Below, one piece after another: positions 8,848 through 20,092 of a stretch of DNA of 64,000 nt. Where the stretch lies: NCBI RefSeq assembly GCF_004777465.1, contig NZ_CP038462.1, positions 2,418,001 through 2,482,000 on the forward strand, written 5' to 3'. Below the pieces are notes generated by a model that worked only from the letters and a program-made list of their open reading frames with translations, searched no databases and was not told where the DNA came from. The stretch's first letter is position 1, and each line of letters begins with the position of its first letter. The position numbers and the translations under genes are program-made. This stretch comes from Nocardioides daphniae. Its GTDB lineage: Bacteria; Actinomycetota; Actinomycetes; Propionibacteriales; Nocardioidaceae.

Positions 8848-9151
8848 GCCACTCACCCCTTTTCCCGGTGCCCGACCACCGGTCCCGGAGACGTCCCCCG
8901 ACGCCTCCAGACGATCCAGCACCCCACCCCGTTGTGCGGTGCCCTCGATCTCTATGACGTCGTTGGTATCCCACCGGGTTGCGTCCGGCCAAACATATAT
9001 TCCGGGCGGCGAGACAGCGGCACCGATAATCGGACGCCCCTCAGGGTGACCCGCCGGTAGTCACCCGGCGGTCAGGAGCGTGCGTGGTGGGACTCCTGGG
9101 ACTGTCGTGACGGTCGCGCGACCGGTGCGCCGGCCCCGATACCCTCGGTGC
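8848..9151. other. Intergenic region between divergent STAS and adenosyltransferase genes
   Basis: These 304 bp contain no convincing gene. I see a possible alternative-sigma promoter facing the STAS gene (8967-8994) and an AT-rich patch (ACATATATTCC, around 8993-9003). No cobalamin-riboswitch B12 box is recognisable upstream of the adenosyltransferase. Confidence 0.6.
8967..8994 (-). promoter_or_regulatory. Possible SigF/SigB-type promoter for the STAS gene
   Basis: On the minus strand GTTT (8994-8991) is followed after 18 nt by GGGATA (8972-8967), close to the GTTT-N15-17-GGGTA pattern of actinobacterial SigF/SigB promoters although the spacer is 1-2 nt long. It would give a leader of about 115 nt before the ATG at 8847. 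Confidence 0.3.
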
Positions 9152-9727
9152 ATGGTCAACCTCACCCGCATCTACACCCGCACCGGCGACGCCGGCACGA
9201 CCCGCCTCGGCGACATGAGCGAGACGACGAAGACGGACCTGCGTCTCGCTGCGTACGCCGACGTCGACGAGGCCAACGCCGCCATCGGCGTGGCGCTGGC
9301 GTGCGGCGCCCTCGAGGGGCGCATCGACACCATCCTCACCCGCATCCAGAACGACCTCTTCGACGTGGGTGCCGACTTCTGCACCCCGGTGGTCGCGGAG
9401 CCCGAGTACCCGCCGCTGCGCATCGAGCAGGAGTACGTCGACCGCCTCGAGGCGTGGTGCGACGAGTTCAACGAGGAGCTGCCCAACCTGCGGTCGTTCA
9501 TCCTCAACGGCGGCACCCCGGGTGCTGCCCACCTCCACGTCGCCCGCACGGTCGTACGCCGCGCCGAGCGCTCCGCGTGGGCGGCGTGGGCCGAGCACGA
9601 GGCGACGATGAACAAGGTCGCCATCACCTACCTGAACAGGCTCTCCGACCTGCTCTTCATCCTCGCCCGCATCGCCAACCGCGAGAACGGCGACGTGCTG
9701 TGGGTGCCCGGCGGCGAGCGCGACTGA
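9152..9727 (+). CDS. Cob(I)alamin adenosyltransferase, PduO/MMAB type
   Basis: This 191-residue enzyme transfers the adenosyl group of ATP to cob(I)alamin to make coenzyme B12. It has the PduO-type ATP-binding N-terminus (IYTRTGDAGTTRLGD), the conserved YADVDEANAAIG, and the C-terminal RTVVRRAER and LNRLSDLLFILAR motifs. It is full length for the family. The ATG at 9152 is chosen because the family begins exactly there; the upstream codons are not conserved. Standing near ecm, it plausibly supplies cofactor to that mutase. Confidence 0.93.
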   Translation: MVNLTRIYTRTGDAGTTRLGDMSETTKTDLRLAAYADVDEANAAIGVALACGALEGRIDTILTRIQNDLFDVGADFCTPVVAEPEYPPLRIEQEYVDRLEAWCDEFNEELPNLRSFILNGGTPGAAHLHVARTVVRRAERSAWAAWAEHEATMNKVAITYLNRLSDLLFILARIANRENGDVLWVPGGERD

Positions 9728-9742
9728 CTAGTACGCCCGGGG

Positions 9743-10210
9743 TCAGCGCAGGGGCTTGGCGTCCCAGTTGGTCCCGGGCGGCCCGGACTCCAGCCACGAC
9801 TGGAACCCCATGAGCGACGACTCGCTCATCGCGAGCTCGACCTCACCGCCGGGGGTACGGCAGACGACGACCACGTGGCCGTCGTACAGGGAACCCTCCT
9901 CGGGGCCCTCGGGCGAGCGCCGGGCCTCGTACGCGATCTCGTCCCGGTTCCAGACCCGCTTGGGCCGCGGGTCGAGCGAGAAGATGCGGAACCACTCCAG
10001 GGACTCACCGGTGTAGCGCCCGACCCCGAGCACCCAGCCGTGTCCGGGCCGCTGGTCGCGGACCCGGTGGCTGAGCTCGAAGGTGGCTCCGGCGCGGGAG
10101 ATGGCACGGCGCCTCAGCACGAGGCTGACGACCATGCCGGCCAGCAGGACGAGCAGCACGACCAGCAGGATGCCCAACGCATCCAGCACTCCGAGCCAGC
10201 CGTCGTGCAT
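9743..10210 (-). CDS. DUF2550 family protein
   Basis: 155 residues: one N-terminal membrane segment (ALGILLVVLLVLLAGMVVSL) followed by a cytoplasmic basic stretch and a beta-rich domain (WVLGVGRYTGESLEWFRIFS, VVVVCRTPGGEVELAMSE). DUF2550 proteins follow atpC in many Actinobacteria and have no known function. AGGAGG stands 4 nt before the ATG. It is separated from atpC by the operon terminator, so it may have its own promoter. Confidence 0.85.
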   Translation of the reverse strand: MHDGWLGVLDALGILLVVLLVLLAGMVVSLVLRRRAISRAGATFELSHRVRDQRPGHGWVLGVGRYTGESLEWFRIFSLDPRPKRVWNRDEIAYEARRSPEGPEEGSLYDGHVVVVCRTPGGEVELAMSESSLMGFQSWLESGPPGTNWDAKPLR

Positions 10211-10304
10211 CCGTCCTCCTCATGGGGCCGCGTCGTTGGACCGATGGAACCATGCCTGCCCGCGCGATCCGTCACCGGCCCTGCCGACACGGCCAGAAAT
10301 GCAA

Positions 10305-10340
10305 CAGGGTGAGCACCCGGTCTCCCGGATGCCCACCCTG
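10305..10340 (-). terminator. Terminator of the atp operon
   Basis: An imperfect stem (CAGGGTG...CACCCTG outer arms, CCGG/CCGG inner) lies 22 bp downstream of the atpC stop on the minus strand. Confidence 0.55.
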
Positions 10341-10361
10341 GTGATGCTACGTGTCAGACGG

Positions 10362-10753
10362 TCACGAGGCCCGCTCGACGGCCCGGACGCGGGCCTCGGC
10401 GCGACGGACGGCCTCGCTGGCCGCGTCGTCGTTCTCGCCGGCCGCGTGGGCACGCTCGAGGTCGCGACGTGCCTTCTCGAGGTCGATCTCGTGCGACATC
10501 TCCGCACGCTCCGACAGGATCGAGACCCGGTCGTTCGAGACGGAGAGGAAGCCGGCGTCGACCGCCGCCACCCAGGTCTCGCCCTCGGGGGTCTGGATGT
10601 CGACGACGCCCTCGATGATGACCGACAGGACCGGGGTGTGACCGGGCAGGACACCCATGTCACCCTCGGTGGTCCTGGCGATGACCATCTTCGCCTCCCC
10701 CGACCACACAAGGCGGTCGGCGGCGACGAGCTCCACCTGCAGCGTGCCAGCCA

Positions 10754-10754
<1 letters not shown>
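10362..10754 (-). CDS. atpC: ATP synthase F1 epsilon subunit
   Basis: This 130-residue epsilon subunit links the central stalk to the c-ring and modulates ATP hydrolysis. The beta-sandwich N-terminus (LQVELVAADRLVWSGEAKMV, then GDMGVLPGHTPVL) is typical, followed by a helical hairpin (DLEKARRDLERAHAAGE). The ATG overlaps the atpD stop (TGATG), implying translational coupling. It is the last gene of the operon. Confidence 0.96.
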
Positions 10755-13125
<2,371 letters not shown>

Positions 13126-13127
13126 CG

Positions 13128-14771
13128 TCAGCCCCGCTTCTGCTTGACGATCTGCTCCTGCTCGACGTCCTCGTCCTCAAGGGCGACGTGGTCCTCACGG
13201 CCGGCCTTGATCGAGTGGCCCTCCGAGGTCTCGAACTGGTCGAGGAAGGCGTCGTACGCCTTCACCAGCTCAGCCTCGGTGGAGTCCTCGAACTTCAGCG
13301 AGTCGCGGATCGCGGAGAGGATCCCGGCGTGCGAGCGGCGCAGGAAGTCGAGGAACTCGGCCTCGAAGCGCAGCACGTCGTCGGTGGGGACGGCGTCCAG
13401 GCGGCCGGTGGTGCCGGTCCACAGCGAGACGGTCATCTCCTCGACCGGGTACGGCGAGTACTGCGGCTGCTTGAGCAGGGCCATCAGCTTCTGGCCACGG
13501 TCGAGCTGCTGGCGCGACGCGGCGTCGAGGTCGGAGGCGAACATCGCGAACGCCTCCATGGCGCGGAACTGCGCCAGGTCGACCTTGAGCGAGCCGGTGA
13601 CGGCCTTGAGGGCCTTCGTCATCGCGGCACCACCGACGCGCGACACCGAGACACCCACGTCGATGGCGGGGCGCTGGTTGGCGGCGAAGAGGTCGGACTG
13701 AAGGAAGATCTGACCGTCCGTGATCGAGATGACGTTGGTCGGGATGAAGGCCGAGACGTCGTTGGCCTTCGTCTCGATGATCGGGAGACCCGTCATCGAG
13801 CCGGCGCCCATGTCGTCGGACAGCTTCGCGCAACGCTCCAGCAGGCGGGAGTGCAGGTAGAAGACGTCACCCGGGTAGGCCTCGCGGCCCGGCGGGCGGC
13901 GCAGCAGCAGCGACACGGCGCGGTAGGCCTCGGCCTGCTTGGTCAGGTCGTCGAACACGATGAGGACGTGCTTGCCGTCGTACATCCAGTGCTGGCCGAT
14001 GGCCGAGCCGGTGTAGGGCGCCAGGTACTTGAAGCCAGCCGAGTCGGACGCCGGGGAGGCGACGATGGTGGTGTACTCCAGGGCGCCGGCCTCGGCGAGG
14101 GCGCCACGCACGGAGGCGATGGTCGAGCCCTTCTGGCCGATGGCGACGTAGATGCAGCGGACCTGCTTCGACGGGTCGCCCGACTCCCAGTTCTGCTTCT
14201 GGTTGATGATCGTGTCGATGGCGATCGTCGTCTTGCCGGTCGCACGGTCACCGATGATCAGCTGGCGCTGGCCACGGCCGACCGGGGTCATGGCGTCGAT
14301 GGCCTTGATGCCGGTGGCGAGCGGCTCGTGCACCGACTTGCGCTGCACGACGGTGGGAGCCTGGAGCTCCAGCGCGCGGCGACCCTCGATGCCGGTGATC
14401 TCACCGAGACCGTCGATCGGGGTGCCCAGCGGGTCGACGACGCGGCCGAGGTAGCCCTCGCCGACGGGGACCGAGAGGATCTCACCGGTGCGGCGCACGG
14501 TCTGGCCCTCTTCGATCTTGTCGAAGTCACCCAGGATGACGACACCGATCTCGCGGGTGTCGAGGTTCAGGGCGATGCCCAGCGTGCCGTCCTCGAACTC
14601 GAGCAGCTCGTTGGCCATGACGGACGGGAGTCCGGTGACACGGGCGATGCCGTCCGCGGCCTCGGCAACGGTGCCGACCTCTTCGCGGCTAGCAGTCTCG
14701 GGCTTGTAGTCCGACACGAAGCGCTGCAACGCGTCCCGGATCTCCTCCGGACGGATCGAAAGCTCCGTCAT
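13128..14771 (-). CDS. atpA: ATP synthase F1 alpha subunit
   Basis: This 547-residue regulatory nucleotide-binding subunit has Walker A GDRATGKT at residues 174-181, with [10 protein letters not shown] and the alpha-specific [18 protein letters not shown]. Relative to E. coli alpha (513) it has about 34 extra C-terminal residues, charged and ending [13 protein letters not shown]-terminal extension of this kind is known from mycobacterial alpha subunits, where it suppresses ATP hydrolysis; a similar role here is inferred. No lesion is seen. Confidence 0.97.
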   Translation of the reverse strand: MTELSIRPEEIRDALQRFVSDYKPETASREEVGTVAEAADGIARVTGLPSVMANELLEFEDGTLGIALNLDTREIGVVILGDFDKIEEGQTVRRTGEILSVPVGEGYLGRVVDPLGTPIDGLGEITGIEGRRALELQAPTVVQRKSVHEPLATGIKAIDAMTPVGRGQRQLIIGDRATGKTTIAIDTIINQKQNWESGDPSKQVRCIYVAIGQKGSTIASVRGALAEAGALEYTTIVASPASDSAGFKYLAPYTGSAIGQHWMYDGKHVLIVFDDLTKQAEAYRAVSLLLRRPPGREAYPGDVFYLHSRLLERCAKLSDDMGAGSMTGLPIIETKANDVSAFIPTNVISITDGQIFLQSDLFAANQRPAIDVGVSVSRVGGAAMTKALKAVTGSLKVDLAQFRAMEAFAMFASDLDAASRQQLDRGQKLMALLKQPQYSPYPVEEMTVSLWTGTTGRLDAVPTDDVLRFEAEFLDFLRRSHAGILSAIRDSLKFEDSTEAELVKAYDAFLDQFETSEGHSIKAGREDHVALEDEDVEQEQIVKQKRG

Positions 14772-14831
14772 TTCCTCATCCTTACTTTCGTGTGCTCGAA
14801 GTTCTTGTGGGTTGACCCTGCTGAGCGAGGC

Positions 14832-15640
14832 TCAGACGGCCAGCTTGCGGCGTACGCCGTCGAGGCGGGCAGCGACGGTGCCGTCGATGACCTCGTGGCC
14901 GATCTCGACCTTGACGCCACCGATGACGGCCGGGTCGACGATGACGTTGACCTGGACCTCACGGTCGTACTGGCGCCCCAGGGCCGCGGTGATGCGGTCC
15001 AGGTCGGCGTCGGCGAGCGGCTTGGCCACGGTCACGGTGGCGACCGAGCGGCCGTTCACGGCAGCAGCGGTGTGCTGGTAGCTGTCGATGGCGACCGAGA
15101 CCGTGCGGTGCGTGCCGGTCAGGGCCTGGTCGACCAGGGCGATGGTGGCGGGCAGGGCCTTGCCGGTGAGCAGGCCGCTGACCAGCGCACGCTTGTCCTC
15201 GGTCGCGCGGGCCGGGTCGGACAGCGCCGAACGGAGGTCCGGGTTGTCCTGGAGGACCTGGCCGACGGTGAAGAGCTCGGCGGAGAGCCGCGCTGCGTCG
15301 TCACCGGCAGACTTGACCGTGGCGACGACACCCAGCTCCTCGAGGGCGCTGGGCAGGTCGCGCGGGTAGGTCCAACGGCGGACCACGGCGTCACCGAGGA
15401 AGGAGACGACCGGGGCCGACACCTTCCCGGTGAAGAGCTCCTGGACGAGGCCAGCCTTCGCCGCCGCGTCGACCGACACGTCGGTCGCGACACGGCGAAG
15501 GGCCGGCTCGTCACGAAGCACCTCAGCCACCGAGAACAGGTCAGCACCGACCTGCGCAGCGTCAACGGCCTGGGCCAGCGTGCCCTCGAGCGCGCTGGTC
15601 AGGGCCTCGTACGCCTCGGCAGAAGCACCACGAAAGGTCA

Positions 15641-15641
<1 letters not shown>
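14832..15641 (-). CDS. atpH: ATP synthase delta subunit
   Basis: The protein has 269 residues, like Streptomyces delta (about 270) and longer than the 177 of E. coli. The N-terminal half is an extra helical region (SAEAYEALTSALEGTLAQAV); the conserved delta signature falls near the end (REVQVNVIVDPAVIGGVKVE, then DGTVAARLDGVRRKL). It joins the peripheral stalk to F1. Its ATG overlaps the atpF stop (TGATG). Confidence 0.95.
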
Positions 15642-16173
<532 letters not shown>

Positions 16174-16223
16174 GGGCAGGTCCTTCAGTTCGGGATCAGT
16201 CGGGTATCAGCAGTGGCGCAGCG

Positions 16224-16433
16224 TCAGGCGCCGAGCACGAAGGCGAGGGCGATACCGATGATGGCGAGGGCCTCGGCGAGGGCGAAGCCCAGGATGGCGA
16301 TCGGCTGGAGGCGACCCTGCGACTCCGGCTGGCGAGCCACGCCGTTGATGTAGGCGGCGAAGATCAGGCCGACGGCGAGGCCGGGGCCGATCGTCGCGAC
16401 GCCGTAACCGAGCATGTTGAGAGAGCCTTCCAC
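16224..16433 (-). CDS. atpE: ATP synthase c subunit
   Basis: This 69-residue hairpin of two membrane helices forms the rotor ring. The proton-carrying Glu is E54 in [12 protein letters not shown], and the polar loop has NGVARQPE. The GTG at 16433 is chosen because AAGGA lies 7 nt upstream; an ATG six codons on is less well placed. A hairpin in the atpB-atpE gap may favour its higher expression. Confidence 0.96.
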   Translation of the reverse strand: MEGSLNMLGYGVATIGPGLAVGLIFAAYINGVARQPESQGRLQPIAILGFALAEALAIIGIALAFVLGA

Positions 16434-16497
16434 GGCTTCTTCCTTTCGTAGTTCCCAAGGGCCTGGGAATGTGTGGGGTGTTCGGTTGGTACAAGCA

Positions 16498-16515
16498 GGT
16501 CCGGCAGGCCGGACC
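16498..16515 (-). other. Intercistronic hairpin between atpB and atpE
   Basis: GGTCCGGC (16498-16505) and GCCGGACC (16508-16515) form a perfect inverted repeat with a 2-nt centre, 13 bp after the atpB stop and 65 bp before the atpE start. It could stabilise or process the mRNA upstream of the high-copy c subunit; the role is inferred. Confidence 0.5.
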
Positions 16516-16527
16516 CAGGTCTGTGGA

Positions 16528-17362
16528 TCAGTGCTCGTCGGCGAGGGCGCCGGCGATGTACATCGAGGTCAGCAGGACGAAGACGTACGCCTGGAGTCCC
16601 ATGACCAGCATCTCGAGGACGCAGATCAGCAGGAACATCACGAACGAGACCAGGCCGGCGGCGATGTTGAGGCCACCCATCTCCACGATCAGGTACTCGC
16701 CACCGAGGGCGAACAGCAGCAGGAGGATGTGGCCGGCGAACATGTTGGCGAAGAGTCGCAGGGCCAGCGTGACGGGGCGGACCACGATGTTCGAGAAGAA
16801 CTCGAGCGGGATCAGGAGGACCAGGACGGGGCCCTTGACCCCGGCCGGCACCGTCTGGTGCTTGAGGTAGCCGATGAAGCCGTGCTTGGTGATGCCGACC
16901 CAGTTGTAGAACCCCAGGCGATGATCGCCAGGGCGTAGGCCACGCCGGAGCGCGACGCGGTCGGCAGCTGGAGCATCGGGATCAGGCCGAAGTAGTTGTT
17001 GACGATGATGAAGAAGAACATCGACACCAGGAACGGCACGAAGCGCATGAAGTCATGGCTGCCGATGTTGTCCCGGGCGAGCCCGTTGCGGACCATGCCG
17101 TAGCCCGCCTCACCGAGGTACTGGAGCTTCCCGGGGACCATGGCCCGCTTGCGGGAGGCGTAGTAGAAGAAGGCGAAGATCAGGACGACCGAGAGGGCCA
17201 GCTGGATCATCGGCTTCGTCACGCCCAGGTACATCGTCTGCCCGAGGAACTCGAACGTCGGCGCGGTCTCCTGGGTGTAGCCGACCGGGGGAGGTTGAAG
17301 TCGCCCGGACCCGGAGGGGTGAACCCCTCGGTCGGAATCGCGGTCATCGCGATCGCACTCAC
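16528..17362 (-). CDS. atpB: ATP synthase a subunit (two frameshifts)
   Basis: The repaired protein is about 278 residues and forms the stator half-channel for protons. It starts at the GTG at 17362 (AGGAG 5 nt upstream). Conserved features include the helix with the essential Arg ([19 protein letters not shown]) and the C-terminal [14 protein letters not shown]. One C is missing near 17288 (CTCCCCCGG for CTCCCCCCGG, giving [10 protein letters not shown]) and one G near 16912 (TGGGGTTC for TGGGGGTTC, giving AWGFYNWVG). Both lie in homopolymers, so sequencing error is by far the likeliest cause for this indispensable gene. Confidence 0.9.
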
Positions 17363-17387
17363 GCTGTCTCCTGTGTCTGCCGCACTG

Positions 17388-17641
17388 TCAGTTCTTGGTC
17401 TCGTCGCTGGGGGTGGCTTCACGCCGAACACCTTCTGGATCGCGTACACACCCAGACCGGCCCCCACGACGATGCCGATGGCCACCATGAAGTTGGTGCC
17501 CCACCACTGGTCGAGCCCCCAACCCGCGAGTCCGTAGACCGCCACGCCGGAGACCAGGTATCCGACCACGCTCCAGGGATCTGGACCGCGTGTGGACGAG
17601 GGTTCCTCGGCGCGACCGTGGGGTGAGTTCTTCGTGGCCAT
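17388..17641 (-). CDS. AtpZ/AtpI-like small membrane protein (one frameshift)
   Basis: The repaired protein is 84 residues with two membrane helices (GYLVSGVAVYGLAGWGLDQW and FMVAIGIVVGAGLGVYAIQK), the pattern of AtpZ/AtpI proteins that sit at the head of atp operons and are linked to Mg2+ handling or c-ring assembly. As given it runs on and appears fused to the start of atpB. Adding one G near 17420 (GTGAAGCCACC to GTGAAGGCCACC) gives the tail KATPSDETKN and a stop at 17388, 25 bp before atpB, so the fusion is an artefact. Confidence 0.8.
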
Positions 17642-17671
17642 CGCGGGGCCGAGAATAGCAGTCGTGGATCT

Positions 17672-18142
17672 TCATCCCTCACTCGCCTCCTGCCCTTGGG
17701 ACACCTGCGAGCGGGAGAGGTCGTACATCGGGATGCGGGCCCGGCTCGACAGCCAGATCTGCGCCGCGCTCCACGTCAGGCTGGCCACGACGACCCCTGC
17801 GACGAGCCACGGACCGTCCACCGAGTCGCCCAGGTCGCCGGAGCGCACCAGGACGAGGAAGAAGGCCCCGACCATCACGATCTGGAGCACGTAGGTCATC
17901 AGGGCCATCATCAGCGAGAGGGCCGGGACGGCCTTCGCGACGACGTGCACGACGTACGTGCCGAAGCCCATGACGAGGGCGACGGAGAAGGCGCCGGCGG
18001 CCGCTCCTGCAGCTCCGGGCGACCCGCCCAGCAGGGCGCCGACCACCGTCACGACGACGGCCGCGCCGAGAGCCACCAGCATCACGCCACCGAGGATGCG
18101 CAACCCCGCGTCACGGGGGCGATCATTCGACTCGGTCGTCAT
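17672..18142 (-). CDS. atpI: ATP synthase subunit I-like membrane protein
   Basis: 156 residues with four predicted membrane segments (LGGVMLVALGAAVVVTVVGA; GAFSVALVMGFGTYVVHVV; LMMALMTYVLQIVMVGAFFL; WLVAGVVVASLTWSAAQIWL). It occupies the position of the AtpI-type gene (Rv1303 in M. tuberculosis) between wecA and atpB. AtpI proteins assist c-ring assembly but are not structural subunits. A CRP-like site lies 57 bp upstream, so this is probably the first gene of the atp transcript. Confidence 0.8.
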   Translation of the reverse strand: MTTESNDRPRDAGLRILGGVMLVALGAAVVVTVVGALLGGSPGAAGAAAGAFSVALVMGFGTYVVHVVAKAVPALSLMMALMTYVLQIVMVGAFFLVLVRSGDLGDSVDGPWLVAGVVVASLTWSAAQIWLSSRARIPMYDLSRSQVSQGQEASEG

Positions 18143-18198
18143 GTGGGCGGCCGTTCTGTGCTGGTGCAAGGGCGGTCCCGGACCAGCGGTCCAAGGCT

Positions 18199-18214
18199 CG
18201 TGAAAACTATCACA
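18199..18214. promoter_or_regulatory. CRP/GlxR-like binding site upstream of the atp operon
   Basis: CGTGAAAACTATCACA matches TGTGA-N6-TCACA at 9 of 10 conserved positions (one mismatch at an outer base). It lies in the 94-bp gap between wecA and atpI, 57 bp upstream of the atpI ATG. Cyclic-AMP receptor-type regulators of respiratory genes are known in Actinobacteria; the link here is inferred from the match. Confidence 0.5.
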
Positions 18215-18236
18215 AGGTCTCCCCCGCGGCCGAATC

Positions 18237-19382
18237 TCAGTCGTCGGCAGCGAGCGGCGCACCCTTCAGCTGCGGCGTGGGCATGCGTGGCAGGAGGAAG
18301 GTCAGGCCGACCACGAGGACCGTCGCGAGCACCATGACGCCCGCGATCACGACGCCGCTGTAGAGGCTCACCAGCACGGCACCGAAGCTGATCAGCGCGG
18401 CCCACAGCCACATGATGAAGACCGCGCGGCGCTGCGAGTGGCCGATCTCCAGCAGCCGGTGGTGCAGGTGCTCCTTGTCCGGGGCGAACGGCGAGCGACC
18501 GGCCCGGGTACGGCGCACCACCGCGAGCAGCAGGTCCGTCATCGGCACGATGAGCAGGGACACCGGCAGCAGGAGCGGCAGCAGGACGGCCCAGCCGGGG
18601 CTTCCGCCCTCCCCGCCGAAGCTGATCTCCGAGCCGTCGAACTGACCGGTCAGCGTGAGGGCGCTGGCACTCATCACCAGGCCGATGAGCATGGAGCCGG
18701 AGTCACCCATGAAGAGCCGCGCGGGATGGAAGTTGTGCGGCAGGAAGCCCGCGCAGGCACCCGCGAGGGCGGCGCTGAGCAGGGCGCCGGTGGTCGCCAG
18801 CGTGACGCCGTTGAGGTCGGAGAGCTGGTAGCAGAAGAGGAAGAACGCAGCCGCGCCGATGCCGACGACGCCGGAGGCCAGGCCGTCCAGGCCGTCGACC
18901 ATGTTGACCGCGTTGACGGTGGTGACCACGAGCAGCACGGTCAGCAACGCACCCTCCTCGTTGGTGAGGGCGAACTGCGACCCGGTGGCGCTCGGGAAGA
19001 AGTAGAACTTCACCTCGAAGAGGACCAGGAGACCGGCCGCCAGCACCTGTCCCCCGAGCTTGGTCAGGGCGCTGATGTCGAAGATGTCGTCGAGCACGCC
19101 GACCGCGCAGATCAGGGCACCGGCGATCAGCACCGAGCCGGCGTCCCGGAAGACGAACGGGTCGCTCTGCGAGAGGAAGGGCAGGTGCTGCGCGACGACG
19201 TACGCCGCCACGAGCCCGCCCAGCATCGCCAGGCCGCCGAGGTAGGGGATGGGCTCCGCGTGCACGTCCCGGTCACGCACCGCTGCGACGGCACCGGTCC
19301 GGATCGCGAAGTCCCGGGCGATGACGGTCAGCAGGTAGGTGGTCGCCGCAGCGACGAGGAAGACCAGGAGGAACTCACGCAT
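18237..19382 (-). CDS. wecA: UDP-GlcNAc:decaprenyl-phosphate GlcNAc-1-phosphate transferase (WecA/Rfe)
   Basis: This 381-residue polytopic MraY/WecA-family enzyme transfers GlcNAc-1-phosphate to the polyprenyl carrier, the first step of arabinogalactan/teichoic-type linkage unit synthesis. Visible motifs are the N-terminal substrate loop RDVHAEPIPYLGG, the Asp pair AVGVLDDIFDI, NAVNMVDGLDGLASG, FMGDSGSMLIG and the HHRLLEIGHSQRR loop. About 10-11 membrane helices are evident. The ATG overlaps the tsaC stop (TGATG). The same position is held by rfe in mycobacteria. Confidence 0.93.
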   Translation of the reverse strand: MREFLLVFLVAAATTYLLTVIARDFAIRTGAVAAVRDRDVHAEPIPYLGGLAMLGGLVAAYVVAQHLPFLSQSDPFVFRDAGSVLIAGALICAVGVLDDIFDISALTKLGGQVLAAGLLVLFEVKFYFFPSATGSQFALTNEEGALLTVLLVVTTVNAVNMVDGLDGLASGVVGIGAAAFFLFCYQLSDLNGVTLATTGALLSAALAGACAGFLPHNFHPARLFMGDSGSMLIGLVMSASALTLTGQFDGSEISFGGEGGSPGWAVLLPLLLPVSLLIVPMTDLLLAVVRRTRAGRSPFAPDKEHLHHRLLEIGHSQRRAVFIMWLWAALISFGAVLVSLYSGVVIAGVMVLATVLVVGLTFLLPRMPTPQLKGAPLAADD

Positions 19383-20092
19383 CAGCCCTGACCGTCGCCC
19401 TCGGCCTCCTCGGCGACCGCCTGGCCGTGGACGCCCTCGCCGGTCAGCGTCACGCCCAGCGGCTCCAGCACGGCACGGAGCTGCTCCTCGGAGACCGCGC
19501 CCATCCTCAGCACGCGGCACTCGGAGCCGGTCAGGTCAACGATCGTCGAGGGCACCATGCCCGGAGCCAGACCGGCGTCGACGAAGACGGCGACGCTGTC
19601 GGCCAGCATCTCCTCGGCCTCCTCGACGTTCAGGGCGGCGGCCACGCCGGTCTTGTTGGCGGAGCTGACGGCCAGCGGGCCGGTGCGCTCCAGCACGGCC
19701 AGGGCGACCTGGTGGTCGGGCATGCGCACGGCGACAGTGCCACGGGTCTCCCCCAGGTCCCACTTGAGGGACGACTGCTGGTGGCACACGACGGTCAGCG
19801 GCCCGGGCCAGAACTCCCGCACCAGGGCCCGGCCCCACTCGGGCACGTCGGTGGCCAGCGCGTCGAGCGTCACCGCGCTGCTGATCAGCACGGGCGGCGG
19901 CATCTCGCGCCCGCGCCCCTTGGCGGCGAGCAGGGCCTGCACGGCCTGGGGCTCGAAGGCGTCGGCCGCGATGCCGTAGACGGTGTCGGTGGGGATGACG
20001 ACCAGGTCGCCGCGGTTGACGGCCAGGCTCGCTGCCTCGACGGCGTCAGCGCGCTCGGTCTCGGTGGTGGTGCTCAGTCGCATGGTGCTCAT
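19382..20092 (-). CDS. tsaC: L-threonylcarbamoyladenylate synthase (Sua5/YrdC family)
   Basis: This 236-residue enzyme makes threonylcarbamoyl-AMP from threonine, bicarbonate and ATP for the t6A37 modification of ANN-decoding tRNAs. The YrdC core is recognisable: GDLVVIPTDTVYGIAADA, KGRGREMPPPVLI, FWPGPLTVV and GPLAVSSANKTG. About 40 C-terminal residues after VLRMGAVS are extra and acidic. The ATG overlaps the prmC stop (ATGA). Confidence 0.94.
   Translation of the reverse strand: MSTMRLSTTTETERADAVEAASLAVNRGDLVVIPTDTVYGIAADAFEPQAVQALLAAKGRGREMPPPVLISSAVTLDALATDVPEWGRALVREFWPGPLTVVCHQQSSLKWDLGETRGTVAVRMPDHQVALAVLERTGPLAVSSANKTGVAAALNVEEAEEMLADSVAVFVDAGLAPGMVPSTIVDLTGSECRVLRMGAVSEEQLRAVLEPLGVTLTGEGVHGQAVAEEAEGDGQG

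Noticed and set aside
8848..9151. Cobalamin riboswitch upstream of the adenosyltransferase
   Set aside because: No B12 box or characteristic stem pattern was found in the 304-bp gap.
17219..17641. Apparent fusion of the AtpZ-like protein with the start of the a subunit
   Set aside because: Restoring one G near 17420 gives a normal AtpZ-like C-terminus and stop, and atpB has its own ribosome-binding site and GTG; the fusion is a frameshift artefact.
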